Positions 47,079-55,716 of a stretch of DNA of 64,000 bases are shown here, piece by piece; the first letter of the stretch is position 1; each line of letters starts with the position of its first letter. Under the pieces are notes generated by a model. The model was not told the DNA's origin, made no database searches, and saw nothing but the letters and a program-made list of their open reading frames with translations. A program made the translations under genes and the position numbers. The DNA comes from Duganella sp. BJB480 (lineage in GTDB: Bacteria; Pseudomonadota; Gammaproteobacteria; Burkholderiales; Burkholderiaceae_D). The DNA lies in assembly GCA_003416985.1 (NCBI GenBank), contig QVIN01000007.1, forward strand, positions 248,001 to 312,000, read 5' to 3'.

Positions 47079-48644
47079 ATGAAAACCACAGCAATCAAAC
47101 ATGTCCTGATCGTCGGCGGCGGCACCGCCGGCTGGCTGACGGCGGCCTTCCTGGCGCGCACCCTGGGCGCCGGCGCCGACCCGGACAGCGTACGCATCAC
47201 ACTGGTGGAGTCGAAGGAGATCGGCATCATCGGCGTCGGCGAAGGCACCTTCCCGTCGATCCGCGGCACGCTGGCGGCGATCGGCATCGACGAGGCGCGC
47301 TTCATCCGCGAATGCAGCGCCACCTTCAAGCAGGGCATCAAGTTCACCGACTGGGTGCGCGCGCCGGGCGCGCCGGGCAACGACCACTACTTCCATCCCT
47401 TCAGCCTGCCCAGCCAGCGGCCCGGCGGCCCCGAGCTGCTGCCCTACTGGCTGCAGGGCGCGGCCGCACCGGGCGCCGGCTTCGCGGCCGCCGCCACCAT
47501 GCAGAAGCGCGTGGCCGACGCGGCGCACGGACCGAAGCGCTTCAACGACGCCGACTTCATGGGACCGCTGAACTACGCCTACCATTTCGACGCCGGCAAG
47601 TTCGCCGCCCTGCTCGGCACCCACGCGCGATCGCTGGGCGTGCGCCATGTGCTGGCCACGGTGGAGCGGGTGGAGCTGGATGAACAAGGCGCGATCGGCG
47701 CGGTGCACACCACGGAGGCGGGCGCGCTGACGGCCGACCTGTACATCGACTGCACCGGCTTCCGCGCCGCGCTGATCGGCGAGGCGCTGGGCACGCCCTT
47801 CCGCAACATCCAGGACACGCTGTTCGTCGACCGCGCGCTGGCGATGCAGGTGCCGTACGCCACGCCCGACGCGCCCATCCCGTCGTACACCATCGCCACC
47901 GCGCACGAGGCGGGATGGACCTGGGACATCGGCCTGCAGCAGCGGCGCGGCATCGGCTACGTCTACTCCAGCCGCCACACCGACGACGCGCGCGCCGAGC
48001 AGGTGCTGCGCCGGTACATCGGTCCGGCCAGCGACGGCCTCGATCCGCGCCAGCTCAAGCTCAACGTCGGCTACCGCGAGCAGCACTGGGTCAAGAACTG
48101 CGTGGCGGTGGGCTTGTCGGGCGGCTTCCTGGAGCCGCTGGAATCGTCCGGCATCGGCCTGATCGAAACGGCGGCCTACCTGGTCGGCTACCTGTTCCCG
48201 CACGACGGCGACCTGGCGCCGGTGGCCAGGGTGTACAACGAGATGATGAAGGCGCGCTACGAGCGCATCGTCGATTTCGTCAAGCTGCACTACTGCCTGA
48301 CGCAGCGCCGCGACAACGCCTTCTGGACCGACAACACCGACCCGGCCAGCATCCCCGAATCGCTGCGCGACAAATTGGCGATGTGGCGCAAGCGCGCGCC
48401 GCACCGCATGGACTTCGTGGTGGACCTGGAGATGTATCCGCCGTCCAGCTGGCAGTACGTGCTGTACGGGATGGAGTACGCGACCGCGCAATACGCCAAC
48501 GCCCGCACGCTGCCGCGCTTCGACGAGGCGCGCCGGGAGTTCCAGATGATCGAGCAGATGTCGCACCGGGCGGTGGCCGACCTGCCCACGCACCGCGCGC
48601 TGGTCGAGCACTTCCTGCAGCGCGGCGAGCGCAAGTTCGCCTGA
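47079..48644 (+). CDS. Tryptophan-halogenase-family flavoprotein
   Basis: A 521-residue FAD-dependent halogenase-fold protein. FAD loop VLIVGGGTAGWLTAAFLA (8-25); GVGEGTFPSIRGTLA (about 55); the Lys of CSATFKQGIKFTDWV aligns with the catalytic Lys79 of PrnA. The WxWxIP halogenase motif is altered to WTWDIGL. Such proteins accompany carbohydrate TonB receptors in many Gram-negatives; their role there is unknown, and true halogenation is doubtful. Start 47079 follows GGAG at 6 bp; the longer open frame to 46893 would run through the operators. Confidence 0.88.
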   Translation: MKTTAIKHVLIVGGGTAGWLTAAFLARTLGAGADPDSVRITLVESKEIGIIGVGEGTFPSIRGTLAAIGIDEARFIRECSATFKQGIKFTDWVRAPGAPGNDHYFHPFSLPSQRPGGPELLPYWLQGAAAPGAGFAAAATMQKRVADAAHGPKRFNDADFMGPLNYAYHFDAGKFAALLGTHARSLGVRHVLATVERVELDEQGAIGAVHTTEAGALTADLYIDCTGFRAALIGEALGTPFRNIQDTLFVDRALAMQVPYATPDAPIPSYTIATAHEAGWTWDIGLQQRRGIGYVYSSRHTDDARAEQVLRRYIGPASDGLDPRQLKLNVGYREQHWVKNCVAVGLSGGFLEPLESSGIGLIETAAYLVGYLFPHDGDLAPVARVYNEMMKARYERIVDFVKLHYCLTQRRDNAFWTDNTDPASIPESLRDKLAMWRKRAPHRMDFVVDLEMYPPSSWQYVLYGMEYATAQYANARTLPRFDEARREFQMIEQMSHRAVADLPTHRALVEHFLQRGERKFA

Positions 48645-48652
48645 CGACCAAC

Positions 48653-48680
48653 GCCGGCCGGACCCGAGGGTCCCGCCGGC
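48653..48680. terminator. Bidirectional hairpin after halogenase and PEP-CTERM genes
   Basis: GCCGGC-c-GGACCC-ga-GGGTCC-c-GCCGGC folds into a 12-bp stem with one mismatch. It lies between convergent genes and has no long T run, so termination may be Rho-assisted. Confidence 0.55.
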
Positions 48681-48706
48681 GGCATAAACGGCATAAACCG
48701 TTTAGC

Positions 48707-49216
48707 TTATTTCGCCTTGCGGCGGCGCGCGGCCACGCCCACCAGGGCCAGGCCGCCCATCAGCATGCCGTAGGTGGCCGGTTCCGGCACGGCGGTGGTG
48801 ATGTTGAAGTTGCCCGAGTAGCTGGCCGAGTCCCCGGTCCAGCCGGTCACGCGCAGGCTCAGCGGGCCGCTCAGCACGACATTGGTCAGGCGCGCCTTGC
48901 TCTCGCCGTCGCCGTTGCTCAGCGCCAGCTCGGTTTCATTCAGGAACACGTGGCTGAACCGGATCTTCTGCTCGTCGAAGCCGAAGAAATTGACCACGCC
49001 GCCGTTGACCGTCAGCGCGCCGGGCAGGTCGGGCGTGAAATTGTACGTGTCGGAGAAATATTGGCCTTCCCACGGGGTGGGCTGGCTCAGGTTGAAGCTG
49101 CCGGTCCACTGGTGCGGATTGGTTTTGGACTGGTGCAGCTGGACGTCATAGGTGTTGGCCATGGCCGACGACGCGCACAGCGCGCTTAACGCGAATGCAA
49201 GTATGGTGGATTTCAT
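48707..49216 (-). CDS. PEP-CTERM sorting-domain protein
   Basis: A 169-residue exported protein: signal peptide 1-20 (ending SAMA), a beta-rich middle, and a C-terminal PEP-CTERM tail (AVPEPATYGMLMGGLALVGV then AARRRKAK). The tail marks it for cleavage and anchoring by an exosortase of the EpsH type, which must be encoded elsewhere. Its middle has no known domain. It lies between the halogenase-like gene (convergent) and the response regulator (divergent). Confidence 0.87.
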   Translation of the reverse strand: MKSTILAFALSALCASSAMANTYDVQLHQSKTNPHQWTGSFNLSQPTPWEGQYFSDTYNFTPDLPGALTVNGGVVNFFGFDEQKIRFSHVFLNETELALSNGDGESKARLTNVVLSGPLSLRVTGWTGDSASYSGNFNITTAVPEPATYGMLMGGLALVGVAARRRKAK

Positions 49217-49342
49217 TTGATATTCCTGGTGTGGTTAAGAAGATGGTTGCTTGCCCGCAAACCAGATATGATGATAAATTGATACCAATTATTGGAAAAT
49301 AGTCCAATTGGACTGAATTGCCGCGCCACCGTGAAGCACACC

Positions 49343-49948
49343 ATGAAACAAACCGTACTTGTGATCGACGATCACTCGCTGTTCCGCGCCGGCCTGCGCC
49401 TGATGCTGGCCGACGCCATCGCCCAGCTCGACGTGCGCGAGGCCGCCTCGATCGACGAGGCGCTCGGCGGCCCGCGCGACGCCCCCGCGCCCAGCCTGGT
49501 GCTGCTCGACATCCAGCTGCCCGGCGTCAACGGCCTGGACGGCATGACGCTGATCCACCGCCGCTGGCCGGACTGTCCGGTGATCGTGCTGTCGGCCGAC
49601 GGCGCCAGCGCCACCGCCCGCGACGCGCTGGCGCGCGGCGCGGCGCGCTTCGTCTCCAAGGCCGAGCCGGCGGCGGCGATCCAGGCCGCCATCTGCGCCG
49701 TGCTGCGCGGCGAGAGCGCGGCCGCGCCGGCCGGCGCCGCCCGCGACCAGGCGCCGCGCCTGACGCCGCGCCAGTGCGAGGTGCTGGCGCTGATCTGCCA
49801 GGGCCTGTCGAACAAGCTGATCGCGCGGCGCCTGAACCTGTCGGAGAACACCGTGCGCGGCCACGTGCAGGCGCTGCTGGCCATGCTGGGCGTGGTCAGC
49901 CGCGCCGAGGCCGCCTTCGTCGCGCGCCAGCGGGGCCTCGTTGCTTAG
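49343..49948 (+). CDS. NarL/FixJ-type response regulator
   Basis: A 201-residue regulator: receiver domain (1-120; VIDDHSLFRAGLRLMLADAI, phospho-acceptor Asp about 55 in LLDIQLPGVNGLDG) and a LuxR-type HTH (LTPRQCEVLALICQGLSNKL, then LSENTVRGHVQALLAMLGV; about 137-195). MKQTVLVIDDHSLF marks the start; the frame is open upstream. Its last 8 bases overlap the hybrid kinase gene, which is clearly its partner. Confidence 0.93.
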   Translation: MKQTVLVIDDHSLFRAGLRLMLADAIAQLDVREAASIDEALGGPRDAPAPSLVLLDIQLPGVNGLDGMTLIHRRWPDCPVIVLSADGASATARDALARGAARFVSKAEPAAAIQAAICAVLRGESAAAPAGAARDQAPRLTPRQCEVLALICQGLSNKLIARRLNLSENTVRGHVQALLAMLGVVSRAEAAFVARQRGLVA

Positions 49949-51740
49949 CCCGCCCGCCACCGAGCGCCTGATCCGCGCCGAGCAGGCGCGCCTGTTGATG
50001 GGCAATATGGGCAGCTCGCTGCTGCCGGCCATCGCCGTCGCGCTGCTGCTGGTGTACGTGCTGGCCACGCCGGACAACACGCTGGCGCTGCGCCTGTGGT
50101 GCGCGGCCGTGATCGCCTCCAAGGTGTACGCCAGCTGGGACGCGCGGCGCCTGCTGCGCGCGCCCATCCTGGCCGAGCACGCCGACCGGCTGACGCGCCG
50201 CCTGATCGTGCTCAACGCCATCGACGGCGCCGCCTGGGGCATGCTGGCGTTCGCCGGCCTGGACCCGACCTCCACCGCCAACAGCATCCTGGTGGTGGCG
50301 GTGCTGGCCGGCATCGTCGGCAACTCGATGTCGCTGCTGTCGCCGGTGCTGCCGGTGTTCGCGGTGTTCTGCGTGTTTGAACTGGGCGCGCTGGCGCTCA
50401 AGGCCTGGACCATGGGCGACCTGGCGTTCCAGGCGCTGAGCCTGGCCGTGCTGGTCTACCTGATGAGTCTGCTCAGCCAGGGCCGCAACAGCTCGCGCGC
50501 GGCGCGCGCCGCGATCCAGCTGCGCTTCGACAACATCGAGCTGATCGCCCAGCTGCGGGTCGAGACCGAGAAGGCGCGCCAGGCGCTGCACGCGGCCGAG
50601 CAGGCCAACCTGGCCAAGTCCAAGTTCCTGGCCGCCGCCAGCCACGACCTGCGCCAGCCGATCCACGCCCAGGGCCTGTTCCTCGAGGTGCTGGGGCGCT
50701 CGGCGCTGACGCCGGCCCAGCAGGAGGTGCTGGCCAGCGCCCGCTCGGCGTCCGAGGCCTCGGCCAGCATGCTGCACACGCTGCTGGACTTCTCGCGCAT
50801 CGACGCCGGCGTGGTCGAGGCCCACATCGTGCCGTTCCGCCTGCAGCCGCTGCTGGCCAAGATCGAGAGCGAGCTGGCGCCGCAGGCCGACGCCCAGGGC
50901 CTGGTCTACCGCACCCACGACAGCGAGCTGGTGCTGCAATCGGACCCGGCGCTGGTCGAGCTCATCCTGCGCAACCTGGTGTCGAACGCGGTGCGCTACA
51001 CGCTGCGCGGCGGCATCCTGGTCGGCTGCCGCCGGCGCGGCGGCGGCGCCGTGATCGAGGTGTGGGACAGCGGCATCGGCATCGCCGCCGCCCAGCAGCA
51101 GGAGATCTTCCAGGAGTTCCACCAGCTCGGCAATCCCGAGCGCGACCGCCAGAAGGGCCTGGGGCTGGGCCTGTCGATCGCGCGCGGCCTGGCGCGCATC
51201 CTGGACGCGCCGCTGACGCTGGCCTCGCAGCCGGGACGCGGCAGCGTGTTCCGGCTGGCGCTGCCGCTGGCGCGGCTGCCGGCGCCAGCCATCGCGGTGG
51301 AGGCGGCGCCGCCGCCCGCGCCGCTGCGGCCGCTGTCGCTGCGGGTGCTGCTGATCGACGACGACGCCATCGTCTGCGCCAGCATGCAGCGCCTGCTGCA
51401 GGCCTGGGGCTGCACCTGCCAGGTGGCCGACGGCGTCGAGCAGGCGCTGGCGCTGGCGCCGGCGCTGCGGCCCGAGCTGATCATCAGCGACTACCGGCTG
51501 CGCGGCCAGCAGACCGGCGCCGGGGCGATCGCCGCGCTGCGGCAACAGGCCGGCCGCGCCGTGCCGGCGCTGTTGATCACCGGCGACACCGCGCCGGCCC
51601 GGCTGCGCGAGGCGCGCAACAGCGGCGTGCCGCTGCTGCACAAGCCGGTGGCGCCGGCCCAGCTGTACCGCGTGCTGGCCGACATCGCCGCCACGCTGGC
51701 GCCGGACGGGGCGGAAAACAACAGCGGTGAGAATGTGTGA
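49941..51740 (+). CDS. Hybrid sensor histidine kinase
   Basis: A 599-residue membrane kinase: about five or six N-terminal helices (20-190), a coiled region, HisKA with the phospho-His in AAASHDLRQPIHAQGLFLEV (about 235), HATPase (N box VELILRNLVSNAVRYTLRGG; G box GLGLGLSIARGLARIL), and a C-terminal receiver with Asp about 516 in LIISDYRLRGQQTG. The start is a TTG overlapping the regulator stop; an ATG at 49998 is an alternative. No periplasmic sensing domain is seen, so the signal is probably within the membrane or cytoplasmic. Confidence 0.9.
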   Translation: MLSPPATERLIRAEQARLLMGNMGSSLLPAIAVALLLVYVLATPDNTLALRLWCAAVIASKVYASWDARRLLRAPILAEHADRLTRRLIVLNAIDGAAWGMLAFAGLDPTSTANSILVVAVLAGIVGNSMSLLSPVLPVFAVFCVFELGALALKAWTMGDLAFQALSLAVLVYLMSLLSQGRNSSRAARAAIQLRFDNIELIAQLRVETEKARQALHAAEQANLAKSKFLAAASHDLRQPIHAQGLFLEVLGRSALTPAQQEVLASARSASEASASMLHTLLDFSRIDAGVVEAHIVPFRLQPLLAKIESELAPQADAQGLVYRTHDSELVLQSDPALVELILRNLVSNAVRYTLRGGILVGCRRRGGGAVIEVWDSGIGIAAAQQQEIFQEFHQLGNPERDRQKGLGLGLSIARGLARILDAPLTLASQPGRGSVFRLALPLARLPAPAIAVEAAPPPAPLRPLSLRVLLIDDDAIVCASMQRLLQAWGCTCQVADGVEQALALAPALRPELIISDYRLRGQQTGAGAIAALRQQAGRAVPALLITGDTAPARLREARNSGVPLLHKPVAPAQLYRVLADIAATLAPDGAENNSGENV

Positions 51741-51911
51741 GATTGTTCTTGCCGTTGGGAAATGCCTGTTTTAAACTTGCGTCACTGCCTCACCGGCCCC
51801 CCCTCCCCCGGGGCCACCATCCGCCAGCCGGCCATATCTCCGCCGGAAACTCATAGTCGCTGCGATCACGGCCCACGCCGGCCAGCGCTAGTCCAGTCTA
51901 CGGAGAACTAC

Positions 51912-53552
51912 ATGAACATGCTCAACAACATGAAAATCGGCAAACGCCTGGGCCTGGGTTTCGCCCTCGTAATCGCGCTGCTGGTCGCCACCGCCGCGAT
52001 CGGCATCAGCCGCATCCATGGCATCAACGCCAACACCGACATCATCGTGCACGACCGCTACGCCAAGGTCGCGCTGGCGCAGACCATCGAGAACGAGGTC
52101 AACCGCCAGACCCGGGCGCTGCGCACCGCGCTGATCGCCGGCGACAACGCGGAGGTCGCCGCCAGCGAGCTGGCCAAGGTGGCCGCCTCGGGGCCGGTCA
52201 TCACGGCCGCCATCGACAAGCTGCAACCCATCATCCACACCGAGCAGGGCAAGGCCGCGCTGCAGGCGCTGATCGCCGCGCGCGCCACCTTCAAGGACCA
52301 CGAGCACCACATGGTCGAACTGATCAAGGCCAAGCAGGCCGACGCCGCGCGCGACTACCTGATCAAGGACATCCTGCCGCCGCAAACGGCCTACCTGCAC
52401 GCGATCGAAGTGTTCTCGGGCACCCAGGTGCAGGGCATGGAACAGTTCGCCACCGAGGCGGGCGCGATGGCCGACAGCGGCGCCCTGCTGATGACCGTGT
52501 TCGCCGTGCTGGCCACGCTGCTGGCGGTGGCCATCGGCTGGGTGCTGACGGGCTCCATCGTCACCCCGCTGAGCCAGGCGCTGCGGGTGGCCCGCACCGT
52601 CGCCGCCGGCGACCTGAGCACCCGCTTCGGCCCGTGCGCCAAGGACGAGGCCGGCCAGCTGCTGGAAGCCCTGCACGAGATGAACGACAGCCTCAAGCAC
52701 ATCGTCGGCCAGGTGCGCGCCGGCACCGAGACCATCGCCAGCGCCTCGAGCCAGATCGCCACCGGCAACCAGGACCTGTCCTCGCGCACCGAGCAGCAGG
52801 CCGGCTCGCTGGAGGAGACCGCCTCGTCGATGGAGGAGATCACCGCCACCGTGCGCGAGAACGGCAGCAACGCGCGCACGGCCAACCAACTGGCGGTGTC
52901 GGCGTCGGACGTGGCGGTCAGGGGCGGCGCGGTGGTGGCCCAGGTGGTCGACACCATGGGCGCCATCCACGCCTCGGCCAGGAAGATCGTCGACATCATC
53001 GGCGTGATCGACGGCATCGCCTTCCAGACCAACATCCTGGCCTTGAACGCCGCCGTCGAGGCGGCGCGGGCCGGCGAGCAGGGCCGCGGCTTCGCGGTGG
53101 TGGCCACCGAGGTGCGCAACCTGGCCCACCGGTCGGCCTCGGCCGCCAAGGAGATCAAGACGCTGATCGGCGACTCGGTCGGGCAGGTCGAGCGCGGCAG
53201 CGAGCTGGTCAACCATGCCGGCGCCACGATGGACGAGATCGTCGTCAGCGTCAAGCGCGTGACCGACATCATGGCCAACATCGCCTCCGCCACCCAGGAG
53301 CAGGACACCGGCATCGAGCAGATCAACCAGGCCATCTCCGAGATGGACACCGTGACCCAGCAGAACGCCGCGCTGGTGGAGGAAGCGGCCGCCGCGGCCG
53401 AATCGCTGCAGAACCAGGCCGGCACGCTGGCGCAGCTGGTCAGCACGTTCAAGCTGGACGGCGACCACGGAGCGGCGGCGCTGCACCTGGTCGCCAGCGC
53501 GAACGCCCCGGCCCGGTCAGCGGCCGGCGCGCGGCGCCTGGCGCTGGCTTAA
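51912..53552 (+). CDS. Methyl-accepting chemotaxis protein
   Basis: A 546-residue chemoreceptor: two membrane helices (about 10-30 and 190-212) flanking a four-helix-bundle ligand domain (IIVHDRYAKVALAQTIENEV, RQTRALRTALIAGD), a HAMP linker (TPLSQALRVARTVAAGDLST) and the signalling hairpin with the invariant tip ILALNAAVEAARAGEQGRGF. The C-terminus (RSAAGARRLALA) lacks the NWETF pentapeptide for CheR/CheB. MNMLNNMKIGKRLGLGF is the usual start; GGAG lies 8 bp upstream. The ligand is unknown. Confidence 0.94.
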   Translation: MNMLNNMKIGKRLGLGFALVIALLVATAAIGISRIHGINANTDIIVHDRYAKVALAQTIENEVNRQTRALRTALIAGDNAEVAASELAKVAASGPVITAAIDKLQPIIHTEQGKAALQALIAARATFKDHEHHMVELIKAKQADAARDYLIKDILPPQTAYLHAIEVFSGTQVQGMEQFATEAGAMADSGALLMTVFAVLATLLAVAIGWVLTGSIVTPLSQALRVARTVAAGDLSTRFGPCAKDEAGQLLEALHEMNDSLKHIVGQVRAGTETIASASSQIATGNQDLSSRTEQQAGSLEETASSMEEITATVRENGSNARTANQLAVSASDVAVRGGAVVAQVVDTMGAIHASARKIVDIIGVIDGIAFQTNILALNAAVEAARAGEQGRGFAVVATEVRNLAHRSASAAKEIKTLIGDSVGQVERGSELVNHAGATMDEIVVSVKRVTDIMANIASATQEQDTGIEQINQAISEMDTVTQQNAALVEEAAAAAESLQNQAGTLAQLVSTFKLDGDHGAAALHLVASANAPARSAAGARRLALA

Positions 53553-53573
53553 TGGTTCAGTGAAAAGCGGCGG

Positions 53574-53604
53574 GCCGACGGCAGCCCACGCGGCTGGCGT
53601 CGGC
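53574..53604 (+). terminator. Hairpin after the chemoreceptor gene
   Basis: GCCGACG ... AGCC cacgc GGCT ... CGTCGGC forms an interrupted stem 21 bp after the stop, followed by AATTGCTTT. A weak intrinsic terminator. Confidence 0.5.
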
Positions 53605-53658
53605 AATTGCTTTGGATGGGGAACGCGAAGGCATGGCACCGGAATGCGGTGATTTGAC

Positions 53659-53732
53659 TGGAGCGGGTGAAGGGAATCGAACCCTCGTCGTAAGCTTGGG
53701 AAGCTTCTGCTCTACCATTGAGCTACACCCGC
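53659..53732 (-). tRNA. tRNA-Gly (anticodon CCC)
   Basis: The minus strand folds into a full cloverleaf: acceptor GCGGGTG / CACCCGC, D-arm with AGCTCAATGGTAGAGC, anticodon loop TTCCCAA (anticodon CCC), T-arm with GGTTCGATTCC, and an encoded CCA. It closely resembles E. coli glyU. A sigma-70-type promoter lies just upstream. Confidence 0.96.
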
Positions 53733-53741
53733 GTTGGCAGC

Positions 53742-53771
53742 ATTCTACGCGGGTTTGCCTATCATTGACAA
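53742..53771 (-). promoter_or_regulatory. Promoter of tRNA-Gly
   Basis: On the minus strand TTGTCA, an 18-bp spacer and TAGAAT end about 9 bp before the mature 5' end of the tRNA. Confidence 0.7.
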
Positions 53772-53866
53772 TGTTGCGACATGATTACGGCGACGGAAAG
53801 TGGCGATGTCCGGATTCAACGGGGCAACGGGTCGCCCAACAAATTATCTCGCATACTCAGTTCACT

Positions 53867-54364
53867 TCACTTCGCGTCATCCAAATCGAAGCCTTGCTGA
53901 CCATCTAAACGAAAAGCGCTTGCATCAAACCCATCAACCAGTTTGATGGCCCGAACCTTCACGCTTCCTGCGCTGCGCAGCCGCTCGCAATATTTGAAAA
54001 GAGTTGAAACGTCTTCAGTAATGATAAAGGGAATCGATTCATGAGCGGCTTGAGCGATCAGTTTCACGTCATCACGAATCGCTCCGCGCGCATCACCATG
54101 ATCGCGAGATCCCAGTGCATTCCAAATCCGACCAGCCTCGACGGCATGGGGAATGTTGAATGGGACCGTCCGAAAATTTTTGAGCGGGAAATCGGTAATC
54201 GGCTGCTTGATAGAAATTTCAGCTGCCACGATAGCCGAAAAGTACATCGTCACGTTTTGATCAAGCATCAATCGATAGTACTTGGCCGCGACAGCATGAT
54301 TGTGACGATTGCCGTCAACTAAAGAAATTAAGAAACTCGTATCTAGTAACGCCGAGGCCGTCAT
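53867..54364 (-). CDS. PIN-domain ribonuclease (VapC-like)
   Basis: A 165-residue PIN protein. The acidic residues of the fold are present: Asp8 in ALLDTSFLIS, Glu49 in VAAEISIKQ, Asp98/Asp99 in AIRDDVKLIAQAA and Asp118 in FIITEDVSTLFKY. Such proteins cut RNA with divalent metal. Its ATG overlaps the stop of the 257-residue gene upstream (ATGA), and upstream in-frame codons have no support. A short antitoxin of the VapB type is missing; the large partner takes that place. GC is lower than in the neighbours. Confidence 0.85.
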   Translation of the reverse strand: MTASALLDTSFLISLVDGNRHNHAVAAKYYRLMLDQNVTMYFSAIVAAEISIKQPITDFPLKNFRTVPFNIPHAVEAGRIWNALGSRDHGDARGAIRDDVKLIAQAAHESIPFIITEDVSTLFKYCERLRSAGSVKVRAIKLVDGFDASAFRLDGQQGFDLDDAK

Positions 54365-55134
54365 GTCTGACCGCCTCGCAACTCCGCCGTCCATTCCGTT
54401 GCGCTGACCACGTCTTCCCAAGCCTTGGTTCCTCGTTCGACCATTAGCCTGAATTCCTCGTCGTCATAGCTGGGCTGGTGAGTCTCGAATGCCAACAAGC
54501 GTAGATTTCGCAACTCCCCCGTATGCAAATTTTCCTCTGCAGCTACGTGCAGCAGAGCTGGCCGATAAAGACGATTTCGTTCGTCCTGCGCCAATACTTC
54601 ATGACTGGAGCTAACCGTCACAGCCTGGCCATTTTCAAGTTCAAGATGAACATTGGCCTTGGTCTTACCCCCCATATCAATGATTTTTCCGTGCAAATAT
54701 TTTTCAACCTGCACCCATACGTCATCGACCTTGGTCAAGGTGCTTCGTGCGTCCACCACAAACAACGCCTGCCCGGCCTTGTCCGCCAAGGTATAGCTTC
54801 GATTCGGCTTTTCACGCGCGGCGGCTTGCCAGCGCTCCAATACATTGGCACGCTTGGAATCAATCAAAGTCAACGCGTCCGGCGAAGTGATATGGGTCAA
54901 GTCCGCCCATAAAGTCGTTGCGCTAAGCAATCCGGATGCAACGAAAACGAGTGAACCCGTTTCAATTGAAATTTGAACTTGCAGAGGGTCCACATCACGA
55001 GTTGTCCCCTTCAAGAAATCAGTCACATCCCGTTGGAACTCTCCCAGCAACGCTAACGAGACGTGCTTAGGCCCAACCTCAACATTGTTGATGCTGTCAT
55101 GAACAGAAAAACGAATTTGATCGATGGGATCCAC
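54361..55134 (-). CDS. Unknown 257-residue partner of the PIN protein
   Basis: A soluble protein with no signal peptide or membrane helix. The N-terminal part (FSVHDSINNVEVGPKHVSLA; DVDPLQVQISIETGSLVFVA) looks beta-rich; residues about 105-130 (SKRANVLERWQAAAREKPNR) are helical; the later part contains WVQVEKYLHGKIIDMGGKTK followed by ANVHLELENGQAVTVSSS, which suggests a small OB- or SH3-like barrel. No family is recognised. It is first in a two-gene unit with the PIN gene (4-bp overlap), the place of an antitoxin or targeting subunit. Confidence 0.7.
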   Translation of the reverse strand: MDPIDQIRFSVHDSINNVEVGPKHVSLALLGEFQRDVTDFLKGTTRDVDPLQVQISIETGSLVFVASGLLSATTLWADLTHITSPDALTLIDSKRANVLERWQAAAREKPNRSYTLADKAGQALFVVDARSTLTKVDDVWVQVEKYLHGKIIDMGGKTKANVHLELENGQAVTVSSSHEVLAQDERNRLYRPALLHVAAEENLHTGELRNLRLLAFETHQPSYDDEEFRLMVERGTKAWEDVVSATEWTAELRGGQT

Positions 55135-55258
55135 AGAGTCCTGACATTTTTCTTTGACGGAGAACTAGCTCACATCTTATGCCAAATGTCCTCTCAAGTC
55201 AGCAAGGAGAGCTGCTCCGGCGGGCGCTGCCGGCCTTGCGGCTCACATCGGCGCCGGA

Positions 55259-55287
55259 CAGGGCGAAGCGCTTGCGACTTCGCCCTG
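55259..55287. terminator. Hairpin after the TonB-domain gene
   Basis: CAGGGCGAAG, a 9-nt loop and CTTCGCCCTG give a perfect 10-bp stem 28 bp after the TonB-domain stop. There is no T run, so it may be Rho-assisted or only an mRNA-stabilising structure. Confidence 0.5.
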
Positions 55288-55314
55288 CACCACGCGCGAC
55301 AGCTTGCCCATGGA

Positions 55315-55668
55315 TCAGTTGATGACCCAGGTGTAGCGCACATTCACCCAGCCTTGGGCGATGTCGCTGTCCTTGGCGACCGGCTTGAACTTGCATTTGA
55401 CGCTGGCGCGCAGCGATGCCTTGTCCAGCGTCGCGTAGCCGCTGGACGCAACCAGCTTCGCCTCCGTCACGCTGCCGTCCGGGGACACCAGCAGCTTCAC
55501 CTTGACGTCGCCTTGCTGCTCTTCGCCGAGCCACGCGGCCGTATAGTCCGGCGTGCCGCACGTCTCCTTGTCGAACCGGCTCAGGATATTCCCGGCCGAG
55601 GCCACGCCCGATACCAGGCTCAACACCAGAGCCGACGCCACCGCGCTTGCTGAAAATTTAGTCAACAT
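55315..55668 (-). CDS. Stand-alone TonB C-terminal domain protein
   Basis: A 117-residue exported protein: signal peptide (1-25, ending GVASA) and a TonB_C fold (GDVKVKLLVSPDGSVTEAKL, VASSGYATLDKASLRASVKC, then FKPVAKDSD and VRYTWVIN). It lacks the membrane anchor and Pro-rich linker of a real TonB, so it cannot transduce energy by itself. Two Cys (37 and 92 approximately) could pair. Such free domains are common in Oxalobacteraceae-type genomes; the role is unknown. A near-perfect 25-bp palindrome lies 49 bp upstream. Confidence 0.82.
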   Translation of the reverse strand: MLTKFSASAVASALVLSLVSGVASAGNILSRFDKETCGTPDYTAAWLGEEQQGDVKVKLLVSPDGSVTEAKLVASSGYATLDKASLRASVKCKFKPVAKDSDIAQGWVNVRYTWVIN

Positions 55669-55716
55669 AAAACCTCCGAGTCAAAAATGATGGGATGAAA
55701 TCGTTTGCAGCGTTTT

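Noticed and set aside
53612-53908. Plus-strand open frame of 98 codons across the tRNA
   Set aside because: It reads antisense through tRNA-Gly (GNRTLVVSLGSF segment), a classic false ORF, and has no ribosome binding site.
53659-55134. PIN pair as an island integrated at the tRNA-Gly 3' end
   Set aside because: The tRNA is on the minus strand, so its 3' end faces the chemoreceptor, while the pair lies beyond the 5' end. No repeat of the tRNA 3' end and no integrase gene are present.
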